64,000 nucleotides of DNA from Echinometra lucunter. Taxonomy: Eukaryota; Echinodermata; Echinoidea; Camarodonta; Echinometridae. Below, one piece after another: positions 1 to 13,000 of the stretch. The position numbers were made by a program, and so were the translations under genes. The notes under the pieces are model-generated. The model had not been told where the DNA came from and did not search any database. It saw only the letters and a list, made by a program, of their open reading frames with translations. How positions within the stretch are numbered: the first letter of the stretch is position 1; the number at the start of each line of letters is the position of its first letter. The stretch lies in the NCBI GenBank assembly GCA_029962745.1, contig CM057153.1, positions 38,655,667 to 38,719,666 on the forward strand, in the 5' to 3' direction.

Positions 1-89
1 TCCTCTCTGTGGATTAATTATATATACGACTTTTATTAGTATTGTACATGCATATGATAAATCCGTAATCATTACATGATCTTTACACG

Positions 90-94
90 ATGAT

Positions 95-134
<40 letters not shown>

Positions 135-310
135 TGCTTGTTACGGCTAGCTGCGCAGCGCCCTCCATCTCCACATGTGTCGGACCTGGGTACATGTATC
201 ACAGCACCATTTATGGTGCGTGTTTTACGTGTGCCCAGGGCGACATTCTTACCTATCCTTAATTTGTATATGTTCTTTTGTTTGTTGATTCTGCCGAATA
301 AAATAATAAA

Positions 311-343
<33 letters not shown>

Positions 344-345
344 GA
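90..345. repeat. Poly(T) tract and LINE-like 3' end with (AAT)n tail
   Basis: A run of about 36 T begins at about 95. From about 285 the sequence reads AATAAAATAATAAA and then (AAT)n, the shape of a retroelement 3' terminus. No coding part is recognisable. The rest of 1-1000 shows no gene. Confidence 0.4.
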
Positions 346-1029
346 AAAAAACAGATCTATATCAGTGCTTACCAGAGCTTGATCCTATATGCGATTGTAA
401 AAAACAAGAGAGAAAAAGATAGGACAAAATTAATTCGGAGTGGTAGAGGACTTCGCGACACAAATTAGACTACCGATTCTTTCATAGAGGTTTTCAAATC
501 TTTTGATATTTGATTTTAGAATATGACCTCCTCCCTAAAAAACAAAAAACAAAAACAAAAACAAACACAGAAAACATAACAAAAACGAGGGTAATGTGTT
601 TACAATCCCTAACCTAGTCATGCTAGTCAAGAACCTCAAGATAAACTACAGAGTTTAAGAAAATCTCAAGAATACCTTGTTTTAAAGTCTTTACAAGACA
701 AAGATACAGGATGAAGCCCTGATATTATATAGATGCAAGTGTGTCTCCACAAAACTATAACTCTCATGTCGTATCATCGTCTCCCAGATTCTTATGTAAG
801 TGTTAGAGTCAATCAGTAAAAAACAATCACTCGTTTCTCATTCTATTCTCTCCATTTTTGAATATTTTGAAGCTGTTGAAAATATTCCTAGTAGGCTAAG
901 ATAGGCTATATCATAACATTTTGATTATACCATCGCCAGGTAGGTCAAATGAGCCTATTAATTTTGTCTTGATGTAAATAGCATAATTTATACATGTAAG
1001 TATGATATCAATCTGAATGCAATACTAAC

Positions 1030-1044
1030 CACCGTTGCCACCTC
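1030..1044 (-). CDS. Gene B microexon GGGNG (15 nt)
   Basis: This is the smallest exon seen: GA-GGT-GGC-AAC-GGT-G between acceptor CACATTACAG and donor GTTAGT. Its acceptor lies directly behind a (CT)n tract (the AG repeat at 1059-1095 read on the minus strand), which supplies the pyrimidine tract. It ends in phase 1, so the gene must continue to the left. No further exon could be identified between 1 and 1029. Confidence 0.55.
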
Positions 1045-1055
1045 CTGTAATGTGT

Positions 1056-1098
<43 letters not shown>

Positions 1099-4000
1099 CA
1101 TGAAATCTTCGTCATCTGCTAAACAGTCCTTCATCTGTGGAACATTTTGACGGACTGGCGTCTTTACGAATCAGTTGAAACGTTGTTGTGATATTGAACA
1201 ACACTGTGTCTTGATTTTCTTTATTGCTTTTGTTTTGTAAGGATAAGACAAAGAAATGATTTAAATTTCATTTAGATTAAACGTCATAAAAGAAATCTTT
1301 TCTATCTTATTACAAAGAATACTAACCACTGTTGCTGCTTGATCCGCCACCTGGCAAGGAAAAATAATCCAAAAGAAATTTCCTTTATAGCTATCTTCTT
1401 ACAAACACTACATACACTCTTAGCAAAATGGTGCTGATTAGAAAGCTTTCTTGTCCCACATCATCTTTAATGGTCCTTCAAAGAACCATAACTTGCCTAT
1501 AAAGTTTCTCTAAAGGGGGTTTAAGAAACTTTAGTTGCTGTCCAAGGAACCTTTGGTTGTTCTTGAAAACATAAATAACCCTGAAGAGAACCCCCTTTTT
1601 TGAGGTTCTAAATACGGCACAAAAAATGTTCAGAAACGCATTTCAGTTATTAGTTCACCGAGATGCTGACAATTAGTACTGCTAAGATCTCTTTTTAAAA
1701 GGATGCAGCAATACTAATTCGAATTCTTTTATTGTTTGTTTATTCTGTTGTTTCTTGTGCAAAATTCATAAACATTGTTACCCATCTTGTATGAATGTTG
1801 AACACCTCCTTAAAAAACAGCCCCCAAACAAAACACAAAGAAACAAAAGCATATACTGTGCGTGTGTGTGTGTGTGGTCTTTTTTTTTTTTAAGGGGGAT
1901 GGCTGTGGAAAGTTTCTCCAGCGACGTCTATTAAATTTTTTAATTTTCAGTGATTGTATCACTGGAAGACATTTGATGATTTAATCATGAATGGCACCTC
2001 TCCATGCAGGTGTTCAATGTTTGAAATATCTCTGGAGATTTTGAGTTATTTGTGACTAGTCTATTCATTGATCATTCAAACGTTGCTGTAATGAGGGTAA
2101 TCATGTGTCCGACCAACTTTGGGCATTTCTTCTTATCCAATTCGATGGAAACAAACCTTCATCTGTGGAACATTTTGACGGACTGGCCTCTTTGCGAATC
2201 AGTTAAAACGTTGTTGTGATATTGAACAACACTGTGTCTTGATTTTCTTTATTGGTTTTGTTTTGTAAGGATAAGACAAAGAAATGATTTAAATTTCATT
2301 TGGATTAAACGTCATAAAAGAAATCTCTTCTATCTTAATACAAAAAATACTAACCACCGTTGCTGCTTGATCCGCCACCTGGCAAGGAAAATAATCCAAA
2401 AGAAATTTCCTTTATAGCTATCTTCTTACAAACACTACATACACTCTTAGCAAAATGGTGCTGATTAGAAAGCTTTCTTGTCCCACATGTACAATCTTTA
2501 ATGGTCCTTCAAAGAACCATAACTTGCCTATAAAGTTTCTCTAAAGGGGGTTTAAGAAACTTAAGTTGCTGTCCAAGAAACCTTTGGGTGTTCTTGAAAA
2601 CATAAATAACCCTGAAGAGAACCCCCTTTTTTGAGGTTCTAAATACGGCACAAAAAATGTTCAGAAACGCATTTCAGTTATTAGTTCACCGAGATGCTGA
2701 CAATTAGTACTGCTAAGACCTCTTTTTAAAAGGATACAGCAATACTAATTCAAATTCTTTTATTGTTTGTTTATTCTGTTGTTTCTTGTGCAAAATTCAT
2801 AAACATTGTTACCCATCTGGTATGAATGTTGAACACCTCCTTAAAAAACAGCCCCAAACAAAACACAAAAAAACAAAAGCATATACTGTGCGTGTGTGTG
2901 TGTGTGGTCTTTTTTTTTTTTTAAGGGGGATGGCTGTGGAAAGTTTCTCCAGCGACGTCTATTAATTTTTTTAATTTTCAGTGATTGTATCACTGGAAGA
3001 CATTTGATGATTTAATCATGAATGGCACCTCTCCATGCAGGTGTTCAATGTTTGAAATATCTCTGGAGATTTTGAGTTATTTGTGACTAGTCTATTCATT
3101 GATCATTCAAACGTTGCTGTAATGAGGGTAATCATGTATCCGACCAACTTTGGGCATTTCTTCTTATCCAATTCGATGGAAACAGTCCTTCATCTGTGGA
3201 ACATTTTGACGGACTGGCCTCTTTACGAATCAGTTGAAACGTTGTTGTGATATTGAACAACACTGTGTCTTGATTTTCTTTATTGCTTTTGTTTTGTAAG
3301 GATAAGACAAAGAAATGATTTAAATTTCATTTAGATTAAACGTCATAAAAGAAATCTCTTCTATCTTAATACAAAAAATACTAACCACCGTTGCTGCTTG
3401 ATCCGCCACCTGGCAAGGAAAATAATCCAAAAGAAATTTCCTTTATAGCTATCTTCTTACAAACACTACATACACTCTTAGCAAAATGGTGCTGATTAAA
3501 AAGCTTTCTTGTCCCACATGTACAATCTTTAATGGTCCTTTAAAGAACCATAACTTGCCTATAAAGTTTCTCTAAAGGGGGTTTAAGAAACTTTAGTTGC
3601 TGTCCAAGGAACCTTTGGTTGTTCTTGAAAACATAAATAACCCTGAAGAGAACCCCCTTTTTTGAGGTTCTAAATACGGCACAAAAAATGTTCAGAAACG
3701 CATTTCAGTTATTAGTTCACCGAGATGCTGACAATTAGTATTGCTCAGATCTCTTTTTAAAAGGATGCAGTAATACTAATTCGAATTCTTTTATTGTTTG
3801 TTTATTCTGTTGATTCTTGTGCAAAATTCATAAACATTGTTACCCATCTGGTATGAATGTTGAACACCTCCTTAAAAAACAGCCCCCAAACAAAACACAA
3901 AAACAAAAGCATATACTGTGCATGTCCATGCAGGTGTTCAATGTTTGAAATATCTCTGGAGATTTTGAGTTATTTGTGACTAGTCTATTCATTGATCATT

Positions 4001-7000
4001 CAAGCGTTGCTGTAATGAGGGATATCATGTGTCCGACCAACTTTGGGCATTTCTTCTTATCCAATTCGATGGAAACAGTCCTTCATCTGTCATGTCTGTG
4101 GAACATTTTGACGGACTGGCCTCTTTGCGAATCAGTTAAAACGTTGTTGTGATATTGAACAACACTGTGTCTTGATTTTCTTTATTGGTTTTGTTTTGTT
4201 AGGATAAGACAAAGAAATGATTTAAATTTCATTTGGATTAAACGTCATAAAAGAAATCTCTTCTGTCTTATTACAAAAAATACTAACCACCGTTGCTGCT
4301 TGATCCGCCACCTGGCAAGGAAAATAATCCAAAAGAAATTTCCTTTATAGCTATCTTCTTACAAACACTACATACACTCTTAGCAAAAATGGTGCTGATT
4401 AGAAAGTTTTCTTGTCCCACATGTACAATCTTTAATGGTCCTTTAAAGAACCATAACTTGCCTATAAAGTTTCTCTAAAGGGGGTTTAAGAAACTTTAGT
4501 TGCTGTCCAAGGAACCTATAACCCTGAAGAGAATCCCCTTTTTTTGAGGTTCTAAATACGGCACAAAAAATGTTCAGAAACGCATTTCAGTTATTAGTTC
4601 ACCGAGATGGTGACAATTAGTACTGATGAGATCTCTTTTTAAAAGGCTGCAGCAATATTGATATGAATTCTTTTATTGTTTGTTTATTCTGATGTTTCTT
4701 GTGCAAAATTCATAAATATTGTTACCCATCTGGTATGAATGTTGAACACCTCCTTAAAAACAGACCCCAAACAAAACAAAAAGAAACAAAAGCATATACT
4801 GTGCGTGTGTGCGCGTGTGTGTTTTTTTTGTTTTTTTGTTTTTTTTTAGGGGATGCTTTGGAAAGTTTCTCCAGCGACGTCTATCAATATTTTTAATTTT
4901 CAGTGATTGTATCACTGGAAGACATTTGATGATTTAATCATGAATGGCACCTTTCCATGCAGGTGTTCAATGTTTGAAACATCTCTGGAGATTTTGAGTT
5001 ATTTGTGACTAGTCTATTCATTGATCATTCAAACGTTGCTGTAATGAGGATAATCATGTGTCCGACCAACTTTGGGCATTTCTTCTTATCCAATTCGATG
5101 GAAACAAACCTTCATCTGTGGAACATTTTGACGGACTGGCCTCTTTGCGAATCAGTTAAAACGTTGTTGTGATATTGAACAACACTGTGTCTTGAATTTC
5201 TTTATTGGTTTTGTTTTGTTAGGATAAGACAAATAAATGATTTAAATTTCATTTGGATTAAACGTCATAAAAGAAATCTCTTCTGTCTTATTACAAAAAA
5301 TACTAACCACCGTTGCTGCTTGATCCGCCACCTGGCAAGGAAAATAATCCAAAAGAAATTTCTTTTATAGCTATCTTCTTACAAACACTACATACACTCT
5401 TAGCAAAATGGTGCTGATTAGAAAGTTTTCTTGTCCCACATGTACAATCTTTAATGGTCCATTAAAGAACCATAACTTGCCTATAAAGTTTCTCTAAAGG
5501 GGGTTTAAGAAACTTTAGTTGCTGTCCAAGGAACCTATAACCCTGAAGAGAATCCCCTTTTTTGAGGTTCTAAATACGGCACAAAAAATGTTCAGAAACG
5601 CATTTCAGTTATTAGTTCACCGAGATGGTGACAATTAGTACTGATGAGATCTCTTTTTAAAAGGCTGCAGCAATATTGATATGAATTCTTTTATTGTTTG
5701 TTTATTCTGATGTTTCTTGTGCAAAATTCATAAATATTGTTACCCATCTGGTATGAATGTTGAACACCTCTTAAAAAACAGCCCCCAAACAAAACACAAA
5801 AAAACAAAAGCATATACTGTTCGTGTGTGTGTGTGTGGTCTTTTTTTTTTCAAGGGGGATGGCTGTGGAAAGCTTCTCCAGCGACGTCTATTAAATTTTT
5901 TAATTTTCAGTAATTGTATCACTGGAAGACATTTGATGATTTAATCATGAATGGCACCTTTCCATGCAGGTGTTCATTGTTTGAAATATCTCTGGAGATT
6001 TTGAGTTATTTGTGACTAGTCTATTCATTGATCATTCAAACGTTGCTGTAATGAGGGTAATTATGTGTCCGACCAACTTTGGGCATTTCTTCTAATCCAA
6101 TTTGATGGAAATTTTTACCAATTCTAAAGTAATTACTGCTTATTTTCACCCCAAATGGACAATATGCTTCCCGCATTGGGTAAAAATATTGCCTAAAGTT
6201 GGTTGGACATATAATTACCCTCTTGCTGGTTAAGATTTTACCCAATATTTTTTACACTGTATATGAACAAAACTCTGTCATAATTTGTCTTTATTGGTTT
6301 TGTTGCGTAACACTGTGTATCGGTTTTCTTTCTTGTTTTTGTTCTGTACATGGTAATGATAAGACAAGAAAAATGATCTGAATATTATTTGAATTCACCG
6401 TCATACAACAAAGCTTTACACCTTATCAAAAGGAATACTTACCATTCTTACCGCCGGATCCGCTACCTGGAAAGGAAACAAAATACCCGAAACCAAAAGG
6501 AATTTTGTTAATTGCTATCTTCTTACAAAATCCTCAATTCTGAAACACATCCGATGTAATCTTTTTACTGCGGCAATGAAAATTCAAATTGTTTAAGAAC
6601 TCTTTAATAAGGCCAAAGCAATATCAAAACACAAACAAAACAAAACAAAACAAAACAAAACAAAATCATATGCGCATACACACTTTTGTTTGGAGCCAAG
6701 GGATGTTTTTCCAACGTCTATACTGAATATAATATCTCTGGATATTTTAAGTCATTTGCCAGGTTTGTGACATAATTACGGGCTATCTACGGATTGGTCT
6801 ATTCACGGATCACTTAAAACGATGTTGAAATATTAAACAACACTTTGACTTGATTTCCTTTATTGGTTTTGTTGATTAATGATAAATGATCTAAGTTTTA
6901 TTTGGATTCAGCGACATAAAGAAATCTTTCCGAACTTATTACAAAGAATAATTACCACTGCTTGATCCGCCACCTAGCAAGCAAAAGAAAAGTCATTTCG

Positions 7001-10000
7001 TTTATAGCTATCTTCTTACAAACACGCCATACACTCTTATAACTGTATAAAATAGTGCTGATTAATGAACCTTTTATCATGTTTATTGTCTTACATTTGA
7101 AACCATTAGTAATTCTTCAGAGAACAATAGCCTATAAAGGTTCTCTAAAGCGTTTTAAAGGGTCTTCGGAACCACAAATGGTTGCACAAGGAAGCTTTTA
7201 GGGTTCTTCTAAAGAACCCTTTTAGCATAGAACCTTATACTAGTCTATTCCCTCAAAAACATTTTTTCTAATATTAAACAGCACTGTGTTTTGGTTTCTT
7301 TATTGGTTTCTGTTCTGTACATGGTAATGATAGGACAAGAAAAATGATCTGAATATTATTTGAATTCACCGTCATACAACAAAGCTTTACACCTTATCAA
7401 AAGGAATACTTACCATTCTTACCGCCGGATCCGCTACCTGGAAAGGAAACAAAATACCCGAAACCAAAAGGAATTTTGTTAATTGCTATCTTCTTACAAA
7501 ATCCTCAATTCTGAAACACATCCGATGTAATCTTTTTACTGCGGCAATGAAAATTCAAATTGTTTAAGAACTCTTTAATAAGGCCAAAGCAATATCAAAA
7601 CACAAACAAAACAAAACAAAACAAAACAAAACAAAATCATATGCGCATACACACTTTTGTTTGGAGCCAAGGGATGTTTTTCCAACGTCTATACTGAATA
7701 TAATATCTCTGGATATTTTAAGTCATTTGCCAGGTTTGTGACATAATTACGGGCTATCTACGGATTGGTCTATTCACGGATCACTTAAAACGATGTTGAA
7801 ATATTAAACAACACTTTGACTTGATTTCCTTTATTGGTTTTGTTGATTAATGATAAATGATCTAAGTTTTATTTGGATTCAGCGACATAAAAGAAATCTT
7901 TCCGAACTTATTACAAAGAATAATTACCACTGCTTGATCCGCCACCTAGCAAGCAAAAGAAAAGTCATTTCGTTTATAGCTATCTTCTTACAAACACGCC
8001 ATACACTCTTATAACTGTATAAAAATAGTGCTGATTAATGAACCTTTTATCATGTTTATTGTCTTACATTTGAAACCATTAGTAATTCTTCAGAGAACAA
8101 TAGCCTATAAAGGTTCTCTAAAGCGTTTTAAAGGGTCTTCGGAACCACAAATGGTTGCACAAGGAAGCTTTTAGGGTTCTTCTAAAGAACCCTTTTAGCA
8201 TAGAACCTTATACTAGTCTATTCCCTCAAAAACATTTTTTCTAATATTAAACAGCACTGTGTTTTGGTTTCTTTATTGGTTTCTGTTCTGTACATGGTAA
8301 TGATAGGACAAGAAAAATGATCTGAATATTATTTGAATTCACCGTTCGTACCTTATCAAAAAGAATACTTACCATTCTTACCGCTGGATCCGCCACCTGA
8401 AAAGGAAGCAAAATACCCGAAACCAAAAGGAATTTCGTTAATAGCTATCTTCTTACAAAATCCTCAATTCTGAAACACATCCGATGAAATCATTTTACTG
8501 TGGCAATGAAAATTCACATTGTTTAAGATCTCCTTAATAAGGCCAAAGCAATATCAAAACACAAACAAAACAAAACAAAACAAAACAAAATCATATGCCC
8601 ATACACACTTTTGTTTGGAGCCAAGGGATGTTTTTCCAACGTCTATACTGAATATAATATCTCTGGATATTTTAAGTCATTTGCCAGGTTTGTGACATAA
8701 TTACGGGCTATCTACGGACTGGTCTATTCACGGATCATTTAAAACGATGTTGTAATATTAAACAACACTTTGACTTAATTTCCTTTAGTGGTCTTGTTGA
8801 GTAATGATAAATGATCTAAGTTTTATTTGGATTCAGCGACATAAAAGAAATCTTTCCGAACTTATTACAAAGAATAATTACCACTGCTTGATCCGCCACC
8901 TAGCAAGCAAAAGAAGAGACATTTCGTTTATAGCTATCTTCTTACAAACACGCCATACACTCTTATAACTGTATAAAAAATAGTGCTGATTAATGAAACT
9001 TTTATCATGTTTATTGTCTTACATTTGAAACCATTAGTAATTCTTCAGAGAACAATAGCCTATAAAAATGATAAAGGTTCTCTAAAGCGTTTTAAAGGGT
9101 CTTCGGAACCACAAATGGTTGCACAAGGAAGCTTTTAGGGTTCTTCATAATATAAAGAACCCTTTTAGCATAAAACCTTATACTGGTCCATTCCCTCAAA
9201 ACATTTTTTCTAATATTAAACAGCACTGTGTTTTGGTTTCTTTATTGGTTTCTGTTCTGTACATGGTAATGATAGGACAGGAAAAATGATCTGAATATTA
9301 TTTGAATTCACCGTCATACAACAAAGCTTTACACCTTATCAAAAAGAATACTTACCATTCTTACCGCTGGATCCGCCACCTGAAAAGGAAGCAAAATACC
9401 CGAAACCAAAAGGAATTTCGTAATAGCTATCTTCTTACAAGATCCTCAATTCTGAAACACATCCGTTGTAATTATTTTACTGTGGCAATGAAAATTCAAA
9501 TTGTTTAAGAACTCTTTGATAAGGCCAAAGCAATATCAAAACACAAACAAAACAAAACAAAACAAAAATCATATGCGCATACACACACTTGTTTGGAGCC
9601 AAGGGATGTTTTTCCAACATCTATACTGAATATAATATCCCTGGATATTTTAAGTCATTTGTCATGTTTGTGAGATAATTATGGGCTATCTACGGACTGG
9701 TCTATTCACGTATCATTTAATACGATGTTGTAAGATTAAACAACACTTTGACTTGATATCCTTTATTGGTTTTCTTGAGTATTAATAAATGATCTAAGTT
9801 TTATTTGGATTCAGCGACATAAAAGAAATCTTTCCGAACTTATTACAAAGAATAATTACCACTGCTTGATCCGCCACCTAGCAAGCAAAAGAAAAGACAT
9901 TTCGTTTATAGCTATCTTCTTAAAAACACGCCATACACTCTTATAACTGTATAAAAAATAGTGCTGATTAATGAACCTTTTATCATGTTTATTGTCTTAC

Positions 10001-13000
10001 ATTTGAAACCATTAGTAATTCTTCAGAGAACAATAGCCTATAAAGGTTCTCTAAAGCGTTTTAAAGGGTCTTCGGAACCACAAATGGTTGCACAGGAAGC
10101 TTTTAGGGTTCTTCTAAAGAACCCTTTTAGCATAGAACCTTATACTGGTCTATTCCCTCAAAAACATTTTTTCTAATATTAAACAGCACTGTGTTTTGGT
10201 TTCTTTATTGGTTTCTGTTCTGTACATGGTAATGATAGGACAAGAAAAATGATCTGAATATTATTTAAATTCACCGTTCATACCTTATCAAAAAGAATAC
10301 TTACCATTCTTACCGCTGGATCCGCCACCTGAAAAGGAAGCAAAATACCCGAAACCAAAAGGAATTTCGTTAATAGCTATCTTCTTACAAAATCCTCAAT
10401 TCTGAAACACATCCGATGTAATCATTTTACTGTGGCAATGAAAATTCACATTGTTTAAGAACTCCTTAAAAAAGCCAAAGCAATATCAAAACACAAACAA
10501 AACAAAACAAAACAAAACAAAATCATATGCGCATACACACTTTTGTTTGGAGCCAAGGGATGTTTTTCCAACGTCTATACTGAATATAATATCTCTGGAT
10601 ATTTTAAGTCATTTGCCAGGTTTGTGACATAATTACGGGCTATCTACGGATTGGTCTATTCACGGATCACTTAAAACGATGTTGAAATATTAAACAACAC
10701 TTTGACTTGATTTCCTTTATTGGTTTTGTTGATTAATGATAAATGATCTAAGTTTTATTTGGATTCAGCGACATAAAAGAAATCTTTCCGAACTTATTAC
10801 AAAGAATAATTACCACTGCTTGATCCGCCACCTAGCAAGCAAAAGAAAAGTCATTTCGTTTATAGCTATCTTCTTACAAACACGCCATACACTCTTATAA
10901 CTGTATAAAAATAGTGCTGATTAATGAACCTTTTATCATGTTTATTGTCTTACATTTGAAACCATTAGTAATTCTTCAGAGAACAATAGCCTATAAAGGT
11001 TCTCTAAAGCGTTTTAAAGGGTCTTCGGAACCACAAATGGTTGCACAAGGAAGCTTTTAGGGTTCTTCTAAAGAACCCTTTTAGCATAGAACCTTATACT
11101 AGTCTATTCCCTCAAAAACATTTTTTCTAATATTAAACAGCACTGTGTTTTGGTTTCTTTATTGGTTTCTGTTCTGTACATGGTAATGATAGGACAAGAA
11201 AAATGATCTGAATATTATTTGAATTCACCGTCATACAACAAAGCTTTACACCTTATCAAAAGGAATACTTACCATTCTTACCGCCGGATCCGCTACCTGG
11301 AAAGGAAACAAAATACCCGAAACCAAAAGGAATTTTGTTAATTGCTATCTTCTTACAAAATCCTCAATTCTGAAACACATCCGATGTAATCTTTTACTGC
11401 GGCAATGAAAATTCAAATTGTTTAAGAACTCTTTAATAAGGCCAAAGCAATATCAAAACACAAACAAAACAAAACAAAACAAAACAAAACAAAATCATAT
11501 GCGCATACACACTTTTGTTTGGAGCCAAGGGATGTTTTTCCAACGTCTATACTGAATATAATATCTCTGGATATTTTAAGTCATTTGCCAGGTTTGTGAC
11601 ATAATTACGGGCTATCTACGGATTGGTCTATTCACGGATCACTTAAAACGATGTTGAAATATTAAACAACACTTTGACTTGATTTCCTTTATTGGTTTTG
11701 TTGATTAATGATAAATGATCTAAGTTTTATTTGGATTCAGCGACATAAAAGAAATCTTTCCGAACTTATTACAAAGAATAATTACCACTGCTTGATCCGC
11801 CACCTAGCAAGCAAAAGAAAAGTCATTTCGTTTATAGCTATCTTCTTACAAACACGCCATACACTCTTATAACTGTATAAAAATAGTGCTGATTAATGAA
11901 CCTTTTATCATGTTTATTGTCTTACATTTGAAACCATTAGTAATTCTTCAGAGAACAATAGCCTATAAAGGTTCTCTAAAGCGTTTTAAAGGGTCTTCGG
12001 AACCACAAATGGTTGCACAAGGAAGCTTTTAGGGTTCTTCTAAAGAACCCTTTTAGCATAGAACCTTATACTAGTCTATTCCCTCAAAAAACATTTTTTC
12101 TAATATTAAACAGCACTGTGTTTTGGTTTCTTTATTGGTTTCTGTTCTGTACATGGTAATGATAGGACAAGAAAAATGATCTGAATATTATTTGAATTCA
12201 CCGTTCGTACCCTTATCAAAAAGAATACTTACCATTCTTACCGCTGGATCCGCCTACCTGAAAAGGAAGCAAAATACCCGAAACCAAAAGGAATTTCGTT
12301 AATAGCTATCTTCTTACAAAATCCTCAATTCTGAAACACATCCGATGTAAATCATTTTACTGTGGCAATGAAAATTCAAATTGTTTAAGATCTCCTTAAT
12401 AAGGCCAAAGCAATATCAAAACACAAACAAAACAAAACAAACAAAACAAAACAAAATCATATGCCCATACACACTTTTGTTTGGAGCCAAGGGATGTTTT
12501 TCCAACGTCTATACTGAATATAATATCTCTGGATATTTTAAGTCATTTGCCAGGTTTGTGACATAATTACGGGCTATCTACGGACTGGTCTATTCACGGA
12601 TCACTTTAAAACGATGTTGAAATATTAAACAACACTTTGACTTGATTTCCTTTAGTGGTCTTGTTGAGTAATGATAAATGATCTAAGTTTTATTTGGATT
12701 CAGCGACATAAAAGAAATCTTTCCGAACTTATTACAAAGAATAATTACCACTGCTTGATCCGCCACCTAGCAAGCAAAAGAAGAGTCATTTCGTTTATAG
12801 CTATCTTCTTACAAACACGCCATACACTCTTATAACTGTATAAAAATAGTGCTGATTAATGAACCTTTTATCATGTTTATTGTCTTACATTTGAAACCAT
12901 TAGTAATTCTTCAGAGAACAATAGCCTATAAATGATAAAGGTTCTCTAAAGCGTTTTAAAGGGTCTTCGGAACCACAAATGGTTGCACAAGGAAGCTTTT

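Noticed and set aside
130..172. Possible further gene B exon beside the poly(T) tract
   Set aside because: There is a weak GTAAAA donor and no pyrimidine-rich acceptor. The encoded residues are not Gly/Ser-rich, and the context looks like a retroelement end.
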